In this document: piece after piece, positions 23,824-38,300 of the stretch
Position numbering within the stretch: position 1 is the stretch's first letter
Layout of the letters: each line of letters begins with the position of its first letter
Assembly: GCA_914767715.1 (NCBI GenBank)
Contig: OU612066.1
Coordinates: 12,777,001-12,841,000 of the forward strand
Direction of reading: 5' to 3'
DNA length: 64,000 nucleotides
DNA from: Membranipora membranacea
Lineage: Eukaryota > Bryozoa > Gymnolaemata > Cheilostomatida > Membraniporidae
The notes under the pieces: model-generated
The model's database searches: none
The model's input: the letters and a program-made list of their open reading frames with translations, nothing else
Told to the model about the DNA's origin: nothing
Made by a program: the position numbers and the translations under genes

Positions 23824-26800
23824 ATGGCTTTCAACGCTCATTCAGGTAAAGTTTTCTATGAAAGTGTTCTTTGTGAATCTCTCACGTATAAGATTCATGT
23901 CAGGTTTCCAAGTACCTAGTAACCGAGCGGGCACATTGTATGCGGCAACATGTTTCCAATGTCGCAATTGGGTTGTTTCTGTGTTGCATGGTACACGTTT
24001 AACATTCAATATCTTGTAGATGCATAAATGGTGCATACAAAGCAACACAGTTTTTTCCAATATGGTAACTGCGCAGTAACTACAGCTACTTTACTCGAGA
24101 GTAATTTGCAAGAATACTGGCATCATATGTGATAAAATGCTTTGCCATTTGTTTGCTAACACTCTGTGTGGCTCCAAATTGTGTGCAATTCTATTTTGCA
24201 CTGTTTTATTCCATTTTCTTAAAATCAAATCTAGTCTCTAGACCGCATGGGAATGATGCATTTATGACCACGTAGAGGCATAAATGGTGCATAAAAAGCA
24301 ACACAGTTTTTTGCAATATGGTAACTGCGCAGTAACTACAGCTACTTTACTAGAGAGTAATTTGCAAGAATACTGGCATCATATGGGAAAAAAATGCTTT
24401 TCAATCTGTTCGCTAACACCCTGTGTGGCTCCAAATTGTGTACAATTCTATTTTGCACTGTTGTATTCCATTTTCTTAAAATCAAATCTAGTCTCTAAAC
24501 TGCATGGGAACGGTGCGTTCATGACTGCGTAGCTGTTGAATTTGTATGCATTACTTGCATTTATCTCCCCTGGTAAGCTGCTAACGTTTGGTAAGCCCTT
24601 GTGACAACACAACAGTGCAATATAATTATTTAAATAAACCATTATTCAATAACTTTGAAACATTAATACATGTCAGTATTTTAAAATTGGTTAATAAATA
24701 GCCAGGGTTTAGATTACCTGCATTAAGCACCACTTAATGTTCTTTGCGAATAAAGTTGAACCAGATTGCATTCACAATCAGTTTCAAAAGTTACACTGCA
24801 AATGACTCTTTGACTTACCATACACTAGTGGAATTCCAATGGTCTAATGGGCCTACTACTCAACATCCACAGTAGACTGAATCACTATGAGTAAAACACC
24901 CTCCTAAATCCTATTTGATATTAAATCTAATAAATCGTAATTAAAATGAAATAAATACTGAGGCATGATATATCGTGTATAAATTTGCTGTGTAGAAAAT
25001 GCATGGTTACTGTATATACAAGCCTCTAGTTAGATGTGTAGCAGAGGCAGTTTATATATCGTAACAATATCTACTAAAATGCACCATTCCAACATATAAT
25101 AGCGTGACAGATTGCCACATTAGGCAGACGTAGTTCAGCCTCTAAGGTAAACATCTTTTCAACATAGTTTAGATACAGTTGTGCCGGCTGGGAACGCATT
25201 GTGTTATTAGGCCTACTCTCCTTGAGGTTGACTATATGATTTTTGCCAATTTACATAGTTCTAAAATGTAATTCAGCGAAGAATCAGAAAACTCTAGTTC
25301 TAGCGACTGTATGTTTTATTAAAAAATTATCAACGGAGCAGTATGAGCATATCAAAGAGTCTAGTGCTTCTTCCATACTGACAATGGTAGCAAAAATGTG
25401 CATTGTATTGAGAGCTGTTGTGCAGAGTATAATCCAGGAACATTATGAAAGTTGTTGCTTACTGTAATCAAAAATCAATATATCATAAATTACTAATTTT
25501 GTTTTATTCTTTATTTGTAGCTGTGTACAGATTTACAGTTCTCTTCTTTAATTGTCTGCTGACTTTTGGGACTTACTTCTGTTTTGACATGCCCAGTGTT
25601 CTTCAGACTCACTTCACTTGTGTAAGTTTCTCATATCTGGTAAAATTGATTGAATATTGATTCGATGTTTTGAAGCCTTCAAAGCCTTCTGAGCAATCCC
25701 CAATGTTTTAGGCAATCATTCATTACATCTGAAAATATATGTATACAATGTGTACTTTTATTGCCATGAAAATCATCGTTCTGAATGTCTACATTCTAAA
25801 GGACCTTCAGTAAGGAAGCAGCTCCAGGAGTGATTCTGTGAGTATCCAACATGAGCCCTGAAAAGGTCAATCTTTGACAGCAGAATAACTAGCCATTTGA
25901 ATAAGGAATTTCTAATATATGATGCGTGTATTTATCGGAGGGGAATTTCTCTTTCATGCTGCATAAATGTCTTATGAACTTTTGAGATTCTTTCAATGTG
26001 GCATATGTATAAACTGCTTTGCTGGCTCATAATATTTCATTGCTGCTACTTTCTTTAGGAGCTTTCAAATTGACATTTTTCGTCAAAGAGACCAGCATTA
26101 ATAGTCGGTATTTCACAATGGTAAATGGGAAGGTCAGTGAAGAGATGGAAAGGATAATGGTTGGAGTTCAGTGTCAGTCTTGACATTATGAGGGGAAGGG
26201 TGGATTTTCGGAATGGAAGGGATGTGGTTTTTCGTGACATGACCACCACATTTTTCAGTCTAGCCCTGATTGCGCTGTTCAATATATTTAGGTGTTACAA
26301 TATTGAATCATCTGATCAATTCATAACCTCTTAAAACTTTCTTTGATTACTACTTGCTGATCGCTTCAGATTGGTTTTGCAGGATGTCACGTGCCCAGAC
26401 ACTAATGGTACAACATCAGCCACCACTACAATGTCGGCCAGCTCTAACGACAGCACTATGTGTGGAGGAGATTGTCTAGGCATGTCAGACAGTCAGTATA
26501 ATCTTCTCTACGCCATATATGCCTGGACTAATGCTGTCGTTGTTATCGGTGCAGGTGTACTCATCGATAAGCTCGGCATCAGAGGTATGCGTGCTATGCA
26601 CTACAAAATAGAAGTTAACATTTCTCTGCATAGTCCTTGCTCAGATTGCAGATGGTCAACTACATTGCTTAACTTATGAGATTCCTAATAAAATTCCATA
26701 ATACACTCATATCTTTCGAAGACACAAATCCCATAGCTAGAACGTCAACTGAATCATGCATACAATATGAAGAATCAGTAACCAAGAATTTTCTGTTTAG

Positions 26801-29800
26801 TGATATATATACACAAAGTACAGTACTGTATTTTTTCTTTGTAGTTGGGCTGTTTTTATTTTCCTCGCTGTGCTTGGTTGGATCTATATTATTCGCTGTC
26901 GGTGCTCTATTCAAAGGATCAGCAGCTCTTTTACCAGTTATGCTGTTAGGGCGTCTCTTGTTCGGGTCTGGTAACGGCTCACTCACAAGTGAGTTATGTT
27001 AAGAAATACCTAGAAATGAGATACATTCAACTTTTTAATGTTCTGAGGCGGGATTTCAAGTTTTAAGGCTTCAATGGTAGCTGTTTTTAGTGGGAACTAG
27101 TTGCAATATGTAATAAAATGACCCTAGCACTCAGTATTCTAAGTACTTTTCAAAATTGAAGTAAGAAAAAGCAAATACCATCATAAAAAAAGTGTGAATA
27201 AGAAAAATGTGGTGAATTTTCACCATTCACTCATTAGCAGATTAACAGAAAATGCCTGACTTGCCACTAAATCAGATAAATGTAATTGCTAAATCACTCT
27301 TTTTGCTTACCCTACAGCTAAGTCCAATAATGACAGCCAGCATCAAGCTACAAATTCAACATGATATGATCATCTTGAAACAAGTGAATTTATTATTGTT
27401 TTTAGTTGTGCAGAATAAACTTACAGCGTTTTGGTTCAAGGACAAAGAGCTAGCCTTAGCCTTTGGTATCACTCTCGCCTTCTCAAGGTTGGGCAGTGTG
27501 CTCAACTTCTTCCTCACAGAGACTTTCACAGATGCTTTTGGGCTGAAATGGACGCTATGGGGCGGTGAGTTCTGTCTCTTTTGTGTGGACTTACCATATT
27601 TCAGCTTTCTATGCTATTTTCTTGCTCTGCAATTGTACTGTCGAAGCTCTCAACAACTTTTGTTATTGACACAAACATACCTTCTACTATAATCATTCAA
27701 AGGTTCCAGAGTATTGTGTTGCCAGTGAAATCTATGCTCTATTATTTCACATCTGATATTTGAATTTATCACTCTTGCATCTTTCAATGACGATTACCAT
27801 TTGATTTTTTTAGGCTGCATCCTTGTTGGAATCGGGTTTGCATCAGCGATTGTTGTATCAATACTGGATAAAGCTGGGGCTGAACAACTCGGACAATCTG
27901 ATGCCATCAAAGAACAATCAAAGCGAGTGGTGAGTCACACCTATTTCATATTTATAGTCACAAAGGTAATAGGACATTAAGGGTGTCATCTCTGCTGTTT
28001 ATATGTGGATCTCATATACTTTTTTTTATTATTTTCCAACCTGTGTATAAGGTCTCGATCATTGCTCTGTTGGTAGATTTGATCAGTGGTAGCAATTAAC
28101 ATTGAACATTGAAAATCGTAATTTGAATTAGTTCATGCGGAAATATGTAATTGTGAAGTATTGACATGCTGGTCCTAGTCAACTTCTATTCTGGAGCCGA
28201 CTACAGGCTTCCTAGTAGATGCTCAATAAAAGTTTGTGTACTTGGGTAGTTTAAGTTCTCAATCTCTTCCGGGGTTACTGGTAGTAGCATTTCATTTTCA
28301 AAATGGTTGATAATGAAACCCCACTTTCAGTAATCTTGGCACAGTTTGAGCACTGAAACTAGGTACTTTAAACATACTAGGAGGTCTTACAACTCCCTGA
28401 GGTCTGTAAATTAAGCAACTTTGCGACTAGGAGTGTGAGCTTTGGCTTGCTTTTTCAACATCAAGTGATCAGATAGAGATTTTGGCAGTTATCCATTATA
28501 AGACAGCTATTAAATTTGTTTCAACAAACATCTACTAGGTCTTACAATTTGCATATTTTGTTACAGAGAATAAGAGATGTCAAAGACTTCACATTGAGCT
28601 TCTGGCTGCTCAGTCTCACTATTGTATTCTTCTATAATGGAGTGTTCCCATTCGTCGCTGATGCCAGGTTAGTGTAATTCAAATAAAGGTCTATTTGACA
28701 GGAAGAAATGTAGAGGGCCCGACAGGATTTAATTGTTAAATGGTCCTAAGGTGATACAATGGCTCATTTCATTTGTGGCTAAAAACCCAGTAGTTTCAGC
28801 GGTATTGACTTTGAAATAATCAGGAAGGTTGTTTAAGACCGGACTTTGCAATTAAGTTGTCATGTTGTCTTGAATAAATCTTAAATTTTCAGAACGTGTT
28901 TTTGAAGTCATGACCTTGAATTGACATGTGACTAATTGCTTTATCAGATGTTATCTATTTGCAGTAAATTCATCAGTACAAAATACCAGTTCTCAAATGA
29001 TAAGACACCTTCATACATAGCTGGAGCAGTGTATGATTGTAGTATGCTGTTGTCTCCATTCCTCGGTGGTGTTATTGTAAGTAAACGCATTTCTAAAATA
29101 TTTCTCATACTGATCGAATATGAGATAATTTTTCATGTAGGTATGTCAAAAACTCATTATTGAAATGGTATCTTCAACTTATATTCAATAATATACTGGT
29201 ATATTATTGAATATTCTGAAAAAGCTTTAGTAGGACAAAAGTTGCCATACTTATACCTTGTATGGTAAGATTGATACTGTTTCTTATTGCAGGATATCGT
29301 GGGGAAAAGAGGCTATCTTGCATTACTCTGTGCCACATTGACTATTCCAGTGTTCGGTATACTGGCATTCACATCATGGTATCCACTTATCGCTACCCTT
29401 TGGTTGGGAATTACCTACTCCTTTGCAGCAGTAAGTTTTCTCATTGTCATTCCAATATCTGTGATAACCAAACAGACTTCACTTACTGAATGTAATTGGT
29501 GGCTTCAAACTTACTTTTCTGACATCTGCAGCTTTTGGATTAGATTAGGTTTTTCTTAGATTGCAGAGGTTTTGGAATATCTTTTTTTTTGCAAAAACCA
29601 TGAAATAAGTAGATAATAGATTGACCTGTGTCTGAAATCCTCAATTATAACACTGCATATCATAGTATATATTTAGCAGACTGAGCTGAAGGCCTGTCTA
29701 TGTCTATGCTGTCTATGTCTATGTTGTAACGTCTTGAGGTTGGCCCTATTATGTTATTGTGATTGTATTGCAAGAGCAAATGAGCAGATCCTTGGCTATC

Positions 29801-31429
29801 AAGCGAAAGGTCTCGGGTTCGATTCCCGCTCTCGTCTCTAGGGATTTACCCCGGCTTCTTCCTACCCATAAATCACAAAAACTCAGAACAACTACAACCA
29901 ACAACTCTCACTAATCACACATATCTCAATCTCAGACAACTCTTGTAATCACAACACAGACTGATGGAACATACTCATCCTTCTAACATCAAGGATATGT
30001 TCTATCAGTAATAATCAAAATTGTCCAGGGGTCTTTGAGAACTATAGGTGTCAATCGCCAGTACTCTGGAGAGGACGGTATTATACCTCTACCCTCCCCC
30101 CACATAAGACAAGACATTGTATTGCAAATTTTAGCTAGACTCCAATCATTTCTTTTCAGTCATCTACGTGGCCATCCATTCCACTTGTTGTGAAGGATTC
30201 TGTAGTCGGCACAGCTATGGGTATAACTACTTCCATGCAGATGATTGGAATTGGCCTGTGTAATGTTATCGTTGGTGCTCTTCTAGGAGACGATAAGGGG
30301 TAAGCAAAACAGACTTCATGTATAAACTTGTCATTGCATTTCAAAGTGTTGTTTGAGAATTGATATATAACTAATAACTATATAACTATAAGCCTGACAC
30401 GCCAATGAATAGCAGTAAGTTGCCATTATGAATTAGTTGCCAGCCTCAAATGATCAGATTCACCAAAAGATTAATTCGTTTGAAGCAGCATCACAATAAA
30501 TCTTACTCTTCACCGAGTTCTCCTTTATGTGTGTACCAGTCTCACAATCAAACTTACCACTCACCTAATTCTCCTCTCTTTGTCAGGGTATCACAGGATG
30601 AGAAGTTATTGAGATGGAAGTATGTGATGATATTCCTGCTAGGAAACACTCTTGCCTGTGTACTCTGTGCATTTTTGCTCAATCTCAATGATAAGAGGAA
30701 GGTTAGTCTACCAGCAACACACGTGACCATTCACTTGCTGCGCTTTTAATTTGTCAAGATCTTATCACGTTTTGTAGTGGTTGATCAGAGAGGAAGTTAG
30801 GTCCGTCTTTGTCTCCCTTCGGTTTTTATTTTTTTACATTTTTGATTGTTTTGGCACATTCGGAAGAACATCATTTTAATGATGAAGATTGTTGTCAATA
30901 AATGTATAGAAAGAAAAGAAAATTGTGGGAGTTATCCATTGCTTGATGTTGGGTGGACAACTCACTGTCAATATTTATAAAGAGCCAGCACTAAACTAGT
31001 ACAAAATAACCTTTAACCTCTAATATGTACTTAATTCCTGCTTACAGAAAGGGATACTGAACATCAGCAGGTCTCAGAAGAAGGAGAGGGAGATGCAGAT
31101 GAGGAGAGATCAGTATACATCATCTACATCATCAGCTGACAGTGAGACTGACAGGTGAGAGAAAGAAAGAGTGTTTTTATTGCGTATCATGAACGCTGAA
31201 GCAAAAGTATGGTAACTCTGATAAGGCGTTGTCATTTAGAAGTCTGATACTAAAAGGTATGCAACAGTGAGAAGAAACGAGTTGTGCGGCACTTTGCTGA
31301 TAGAAAATGTTTTCCTACCTGGAACATAATGTTTGTATTAAAAATATGCTCTTTGTCATTAATACCAGGTTACTACCAGGTGGTCCTAGAGAGGGTGTGC
31401 AGAGCGACTACAGGACTATCGACAGCTGA
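23824..31429 (+). CDS. MFSD1: MFSD1-like lysosomal dipeptide transporter, copy 1 (13 exons)
   Basis: Major facilitator superfamily transporter. Vertebrate MFSD1 is a lysosomal dipeptide uniporter that works with the accessory protein GLMP. Exons: 23824-23845, 25521-25621, 26383-26584, 26845-26988, 27406-27564, 27814-27929, 28567-28667, 28965-29076, 29293-29430, 30160-30299, 30587-30701, 31048-31154, 31369-31429. Phases close exactly to 505 residues. The first membrane helix carries the MFSD1 block CLLTFGTYFCFDMPSVLQ. A lumenal loop with several N-glycosylation sequons and CGGDC follows, then SQYNLLYAIYAW and the MFS loop motif (IDKLGIRG). AFWFKDKELALAFG, NDKTPSYIAGAVYD and a DIVGKRG loop come later. 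The hydrophilic C-tail has ETDRLL, an acidic dileucine lysosomal sorting signal, and ends YRTIDS. The tiny first exon codes MAFNAHS. The next gene is its tandem paralogue. Which vertebrate-type MFSD1 function it keeps is inferred. Confidence 0.93.
24016..24530. repeat. 260-bp tandem duplication, MFSD1 copy 1 intron 1
   Basis: About 24016-24266 is repeated at about 24277-24530 with few differences. Landmarks are ATAAATGGTGCATA, AACTGCGCAGTAACTACAGC, ACTGGCATCATATG, and TTTTCTTAAAATCAAATCTA. It is non-coding and the similarity is high, so the event is fairly recent. Confidence 0.85.
29774..30115 (+). mobile_element. tRNA-related SINE with 12-bp target-site duplication
   Basis: A B box (GGTTCGATTCC, about 29816-29826) lies about 45 bp from the left edge, preceded by a degenerate A box. 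The element ends before ATAAGACAAGAC-type sequence and is flanked by the same 12 bases, ATTGTATTGCAA, at 29762-29773 and 30116-30127. It is 342 bp and lies in the intron between exons 9 and 10 of MFSD1 copy 1. Confidence 0.8.
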
Positions 31430-32381
31430 GCTATATATATATAACTACTACTGATGGAAGATTATGCTCAATTCTGTAATTCTCTACTCGTTACAAGTTA
31501 TAAAACCAAGGAGTAAAACTCTGTGGTGAAACCTTGAATGTAATTGATATGACAAACTTAAGGTTCTGTACAATATCAATAACTACATGATCATGATCTC
31601 GCATGTTCTGCCAACTCATAATTGTATTTTTTTGCATTTTTATCTGTATTGAGCAACGTTCAAAAGTTTTGTACAATTTTACCTAGCAAAGCTCTGATCA
31701 AGAACTTCTGTGCAACTGCAAATATTACATGATTTCTTAGTATTAAATGAAATATACTTATATCATTGAATGCCTACTCCAGAAGTTTTCATATACACAA
31801 AATACTATAGTTATTTGTATATGGCATGACAGTATGTCATCTTCACCATGCAAATCTTATCCTCATATCAACCAGTAATACGTCGTTATATTAGCATGCG
31901 GAGCTTATTTCACTTCTCAATCTCTTCACCACATTCAGCATTGTACATCTCAATAACAGGTGAACTGAATTGTTGATGCTTCAACCAATGGGCTGGTGTG
32001 ATCTCTTGTCTCACGGCATGTCTTTTATGTGGGCCCAGCCTTAATCCGTATTCACTATTTTTTTATTGCACTCAGATTAATGCAAGCTTACTCTATTAAG
32101 AATTATAAGTATGGAAGGCTATATGCACCAGTGCATTTGCTCATAATTTACATTGATAAAGAATTTATCCTCTTACCTCAGTCCATCATGCCAGAAATAG
32201 TTATACTATTAGGCAGGTATCTGCATCCAGTAGTCAGGTGTACTCAATATCGTTAATTTTCGGACAATCCTTTACTTGAATATCAATTTATCGTGTTGGT
32301 TATACTGTGATGCTCTGAAATTTGATTGCCCATCCTCCTGCCATATAGTTTCTGTTCCCGCGGACTAACTCACCCTGCAAA
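31430..32381. other. intergenic between the two MFSD1-like genes
   Basis: About 950 bp, presumably the 3' UTR of copy 1 and the promoter of copy 2. I see no exon. A short block near 32220-32235 (CTGCATCCAGTAGT) is shared with the 5' flanks at about 23682-23695 and 63864-63877. That suggests copy 2 shares a diverged form of the same upstream region. Confidence 0.6.
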
Positions 32382-35300
32382 ATGGCGTTCACCGCACATT
32401 CAGGTAGGTTTTTAGCGATCTATTTTGTGAATTGTATATTGCGTGCCAACAAATAATACTGAATTCAGATCCGCATATGCCCTACTGTAACCCCGGTGAC
32501 CTACTGTTCCATTTTCCCAGCTGTAACTGCTCCTCTTGTATGCTTCTCAAAAGAAGGTCAGCAGAATATCAGAAAGCCATAGTGGTACTTTTTCGTTCAT
32601 ACTAAGGCAATGGACAATCATTTTCTAAGAAACTATCACTATTTCCCATGTCCAAATTTGACAGTGTGCCCAGTGGATTTTTGTATTCTTTGTTTCCATT
32701 CTCCCAAACTTGTTATAAATTTTATTTAATGAAATGAAGCTTCTCATAGCTGTGAACATTGCCCCAGATGACACTGGGATGCCATGCCATGCTTAAACCA
32801 TATGGTCCCAGTCTTGTGTTCACATTTCAAAATTCATCTAAGATTAGCAATGTTGTGTTAGGTTTATCTTGGATAATAATTTGCATGTGTTTACATTGTC
32901 TGGGATAACGGTTTGACATTGTACACGGTTCAATGCTAGATATAGGTCAAGCTTATTGATTAGTCCCAAATAATCCCAGTTATCATATTAACATAGTACC
33001 TTGTTAAACCCATGCACGGCAACGTTGGAATTAACTGCCAGACTTTCTAGTTGCAGACCCCCCCCCCCCCCCGCAATTAGGCCAGAAGCAGCTATAGCAT
33101 AAGTTGTTATGACACGGACAATATTTGATGGCAGGATACTGATCAGGTTTTATACTTCATTGGTGTATGTTCTGCAAAATTCACCGGGTGTACCCAGTTG
33201 TAATGGTCATTTTTAGAAATTAAAAGGTGTTTTGTTTTTTGCATTATATGTGCGGGGACATAATTCCTACTAATGAACAACTCATATGCAAAACGCTCTG
33301 ATCTTCACGAAATTTCAGGTTGAAATTGCATCGTGTGATTTTGTTGACAAGACAATTGATTCACCAAGTAAACTTGCAGAAGTCTGCTCGTATAAGACCA
33401 GCACAAATTGAAAATTTCGATTGATTTATGTCCAACTTCTTATGAGACTAATTTGACATTGCATGGTCTTAACACCACTGTCTTGGGGTAATTACAAACA
33501 ATATTTATGATGTTTCAATTGCCTCGTATGTCATTTTTCGACTGGAAACCTTTTGCATAACACGTGAGCAAAGAGTTCAATGAGTGCCTCACTTTTCAGA
33601 ACGAAACTCAACTGTCAGAGTCTGAAATCAATCACTTCTAAAGATGGTTCACAAATACTGACCATCTGAGAGCTTCGTGTCATTTGTTTGTGGGAACATA
33701 AAGAAGTTCTGACACGAGATTTTAATGTGACTTTGCAACGCCAACTTACCGTGGCCCAGAAAGCCGGATAAAACTAAACTTATCTGCTTTGAATTTAATT
33801 TAAAAAGGCCTGAATTGAATTAAACATTTCATTGAATTTAATCAAACTTCTCTGCATCAAACTTTTCTTTTCTGCATCAAACTTTTCTACTCTGCATCAA
33901 ACTTTTCTAGGCTACTCTGAATCAAACTTTTCTACTTTGAACCTAACTTTTCCGCTCCATTGATATCAACCACCCTATATTATATATTGCTGTATGAAGG
34001 TCCTCAGTCTACCAATAGTTCATAGTCAATAGGCTTTCATTTCAATTCATCATTGATGATTTGCAATAGAACTACATGGCAGTCTTTATCAAGGCCCCAG
34101 TCACACAGCATGGACAATACGTTTCTCCCAAACATTTCGAACAGCTACATCAGAAATCTCTATTTAAACTGGTTTATACAGGGAGACCCTCTGTTTGCTT
34201 TTCTAGACAGATTATTATTTCTTCATGTATGTTGGGTTCTAAACCCGGCCAGCACATAAATGTGAAAAGTGTATCATCATAGAAATTGTTGATTGCCTCA
34301 ACAGACAGAAAGTCTTATTCTCTTCGAACCCATCCTTTCACAAATTTCGTTAGGCTATACGCTGAAGCTAAGCTATTATCATGTATGAGTTTGAGTATGT
34401 ATGAGTCAGATTGCTAACAAAAATGTATAACATTCTGCTGATGCAAAGCAATAAAACCTCATAGAAAACGAAGAGCTGGCATCTGACCAGATTCAATTCT
34501 ATTTCATGACACCTGCTCTTACTAAAATAATTACCCTAGAAGAGGCTGGCCCTTGCAAAAACCTCCGCACCACTTGGAATACTATTATTACATCTATATG
34601 TATTACCTAGGTAAAAACTCCCAGTAAATTTCCCTAATGTATTGGGATGTTTTCTTGAACTGCAATTTTAGCCTGTCCATATTATCAAAGTAGTAGTATT
34701 ATCTCCTGTGTGGTTATGCAGCAACCCACTGGTGTGAATTGTCATGTTTGTATCAGTATCAATTAAAAGTTTGATAAATTGTTTGAAATTGTGGTATTAG
34801 GTCAGACTCGTGCTAACAGAATTAATTAGGTTTTCGGGTGAAGATCGTGGCCAGCAAAACCATAAGCCCATTTATTTGTAGTGACCTCACTTAGATTGCT
34901 GCAGAATTCTTATTGTCAAGCTAGCAGGAAACAATGTCCATACATTGCTTCATTTTTTTTAAATCTTATATTGGTTATTATAGAAATTTCATGGAAATCG
35001 ATTATTGGTAATGAGTGGAAGAATAAATTTTATGACTTTACCATTAGTAAGATAGCAATGAAAATTCCCTTTTTGTATAGTATAAGAAAGATTTGTGGCT
35101 GAGGCCAGTCAGTCTAGGGCTGGTGATAAGCTGTTGCCCTTAGTATAGTAAAGATCGCTATTTAAGTTTGTTCCCAAAAACTAGGCTTGTTTCCTGACTA
35201 ACGAAACAAGTATGATAAAAGTAGTGGTTAGGCCAACAAATGAAATTGAAGTTTCATCGTGACTGCATACGACAAAAGGTCCCACTTGTAAGGATTTTCC

Positions 35301-38300
35301 ATTTGCTGTCAAAGCTATTTGGGAATTCAACAAATATTTATAAATGTATTGATTTCTTATACCTGTGTATTATTGAAATTCCCTGATTAAAAACTGTAGT
35401 TTATAAAGCTGAGGATAAGAGCCTGTATGGTACCAAATCCTGCATGTATGGTATAAAATATTTGTACTGGGAACGCCCAAATATAGCTGGTTACTCATCT
35501 TTCATCTTCCTTCTAACAAAATGTGCACCGAAATATTCTGTGAGGCAAATTTCTAGATTGAGGACCTGCATACAGTAACACATTGTACACAGGGTGGTTG
35601 ATATCAATGAAGCGGAAAAGTTTGATTCAGAGTAGAAAAGTTTGATGCAGCAGAACAAAAAGTTTGATGCAGAGTATAAAAGTTTGATGCAGAACAGAAA
35701 AGTTTGATGCAGAACAGAAAAGTTTGATGCAGAACAGAAAAGTTTGATGCAGAACAGAAAAGTTTAATTCAGAGTAGAAAAGTTTGATTAAGCGGAGAAA
35801 AGTTTGATGCAGAACTTGAAAGTTTGATGCAGAAAAGTTTAACGCAGAAAAAATTGATTAAATTCACTGGAATGTTTAATTCAATTCAGGCCTTTTTTAA
35901 ATTAAATTCACAGCAGATAAGTTTAATTTTATCCGGCTTTCTGGGCTACGGTACCAACTGATTGATAAAAGCGATAGATATTAAAACTGTTTTTATATCT
36001 ATGATAAAGGCACATTTTTTCAACTTAGATATGTCAGCGTCGCATCTTTTCCTAACATGCAAATGACATGATATGGGAATATGCGGTAGCGCTGTCTCAG
36101 ACAACCACCTCATGCAATGATAAAGCATATACTATGTTGAACCCAGGACTATAGTCTTGACTTCTACCAACTGCATCATACTCTTCCAACTAATCACAAT
36201 AGATCACAATAGATAGTGTGAATATTTGGGATATGCAGTAGTGCTGCCGCTGACCTGTTCAACTGGGTAAACACTTTTTTCCTTCATCAAATTTGTCTCA
36301 TGCTATCACTCACACGTCTTACTACTAGGCTGCTTTTTGTCTTGTTCTCGTGGAGATGTCGTGCTGACGCTGACCACCTTTAGACATGACATGTGATAGA
36401 ATATCTTGTGAAGATCATACATATAGTCGTGTTTTCCGCTGACCATATTAAACACTTTGTATTTCACTTACCTAACCGATTGAGAGAAAAATATTTCACT
36501 CATTGAAAGCAATTTTTAGAAGAAATGAGGATATGCTGCCGCGCTGCCGCTGACACGATTGCGACAAAGGGCACACCCATATTTTATGGATTCAACACGT
36601 TGTTTCACACTAGAAACACCTTTCATTAAGTACTTAACATTTCACTTACTATATGCAATTTTGAGAACATTTGCGGATTATGCTGCCACAAGACAGTAGT
36701 CTTAGACCACACAATATCACACTAGTCTCATAAAGGTCTGACAATATACTATTTGAATTTTATTTTATTTTGTGCTGATCTAACACAAGCAGACTTCTAC
36801 AAGTTCACTTGGTAAATCAATTGGCAAGTAAACAAAATCCCCACAATGCAATTTCAACCCAGAACTCCCTGAAGATCAGAACGTTTTGCATATGAGTTAG
36901 TTTATTCGTTATGTCCCCACACATATGATGTTAAAACAAAACACATTTTAATTTCCAAATATGACCACTTCAACTGGGTACACCCGGTGAATTTTACAAA
37001 ACAAACACCAATGAAGTTTAAAACGTGATCAGTATCCTGCCATCAAAATTTGTCCGTGCCATTATTTTATAGAGCAGTTATTGCGAGGCTGCTTTTGGCC
37101 TAAATGACTTACTATTTCATCAAAAATGTCATAAAACCTTTATCAGTTTATGATGGCATTGTTAGAACTGACAATATGTTACAAGCATTGCTGAAGCCCT
37201 GTGTCTTCCAATACATAGCAGCACTGATGCCGATTAGATCAAGTTTTTTTCAATTTGCCTGCATCTGGAGTTGCTTCTATTCTACTGGTGGCCTGACGCT
37301 GATATTTTGAAGGGTGAGAAAATACTCTAAACAATAAACTGCAGACAAATGGTTCATACTTGATCTAGATGCGCTTGACTACTACAATAATTTTCTTAAA
37401 ATTACCTGAGTTATTCAACCACTAAAGGTTTTTTCTGTTTCCAGGTAACGGTTATTTGAAGGGCAACCAGGGTTTCAAACAACTTCTCATTGATTAATAG
37501 CAAATTGCACCTAATTTGTTAATGACGATTGATGTAACTGAAAAGATGTCTTTTTGGTTGATGGTATAGTTACATCCTTGTGTCTGATAATGTCCTGTAT
37601 TTATGCTGCGTGTAATGATTCAGTGTTGTGTCTTGATGGTGAGTTATATTGGGAGAATTCTTATGAGTTGGATAGTGTGAGATGTTAATAAGGAAAGAGT
37701 GAGCTGATAGAATTGCTACTTTTATTCTCGATCCCAATATCACAACTGACAATAGTTAGGGGAACATTACATTATATATTATACTCATTAGTGATGCACA
37801 GCATTAAAAGGAAACATTATAACATACCAGGGAGATTAATTGCTCATTATTTTTAACTGACACAATCTACTTATAAATCAATCATTAGGGTGGACATTCC
37901 TCTGGTAATGAAACCTTAATTAAAATGTCAATATCCAGATATAACACGATTATTCAGCCAGAATTCTTGTGAAACATTTCATCCATCAGGTACTCAAACT
38001 CAGCTAAAATAGAAAACCATAGAGCAGTTTCCTGTTCCTGTTATTAATTAGCCTGTGCTCTATCATCATTACAGCAATGTCTTGCAACCTTCCCTAAACT
38101 GAAGTGTTACCGAGCTTAGAGTCAGCAACTACTTTGAGTTTGCATCGCGCAATGCACAAAGCTGATGCTGCCTATCACATTATTCACTACCCATTAATGC
38201 ATTGCTTCGAAACCTTGGTTGCCCTTTTTAATGAGAAAAAGGTGATGGGCCATTACACATAACTGTTCAGTTTATCACCATGACTTTGTGACATAAATCA

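Larger units (their letters stand above)
33073..37110. mobile_element. 4-kb foldback element with long inverted arms, MFSD1 copy 2 intron 1
   Basis: The left arm (about 33073-33976) is the inverted, diverged copy of the right arm (about 35592-37110). Matched landmarks, outermost first: AGGCCAGAAGCAGC with GCTGCTTTTGGCCT; GATGGCAGGATACTGATCA with TGATCAGTATCCTGCCATC; TCACCGGGTGTACCCAGTTG with CAACTGGGTACACCCGGTGA; GCCCAGAAAGCCGGATAAAA with TTTTATCCGGCTTTCTGGGC; CATTGATATCAACCACCCT with AGGGTGGTTGATATCAATG. The right arm is longer because of extra tandem units. The 1.6-kb loop codes for nothing I recognise. It resembles FB-type foldback transposons in structure only. Confidence 0.8.

Noticed and set aside
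35605-35870. CRISPR-like array (regular 20-bp repeats)
   Set aside because: The units abut with no unique spacers, the DNA is eukaryotic, and the array is part of an inverted foldback arm.
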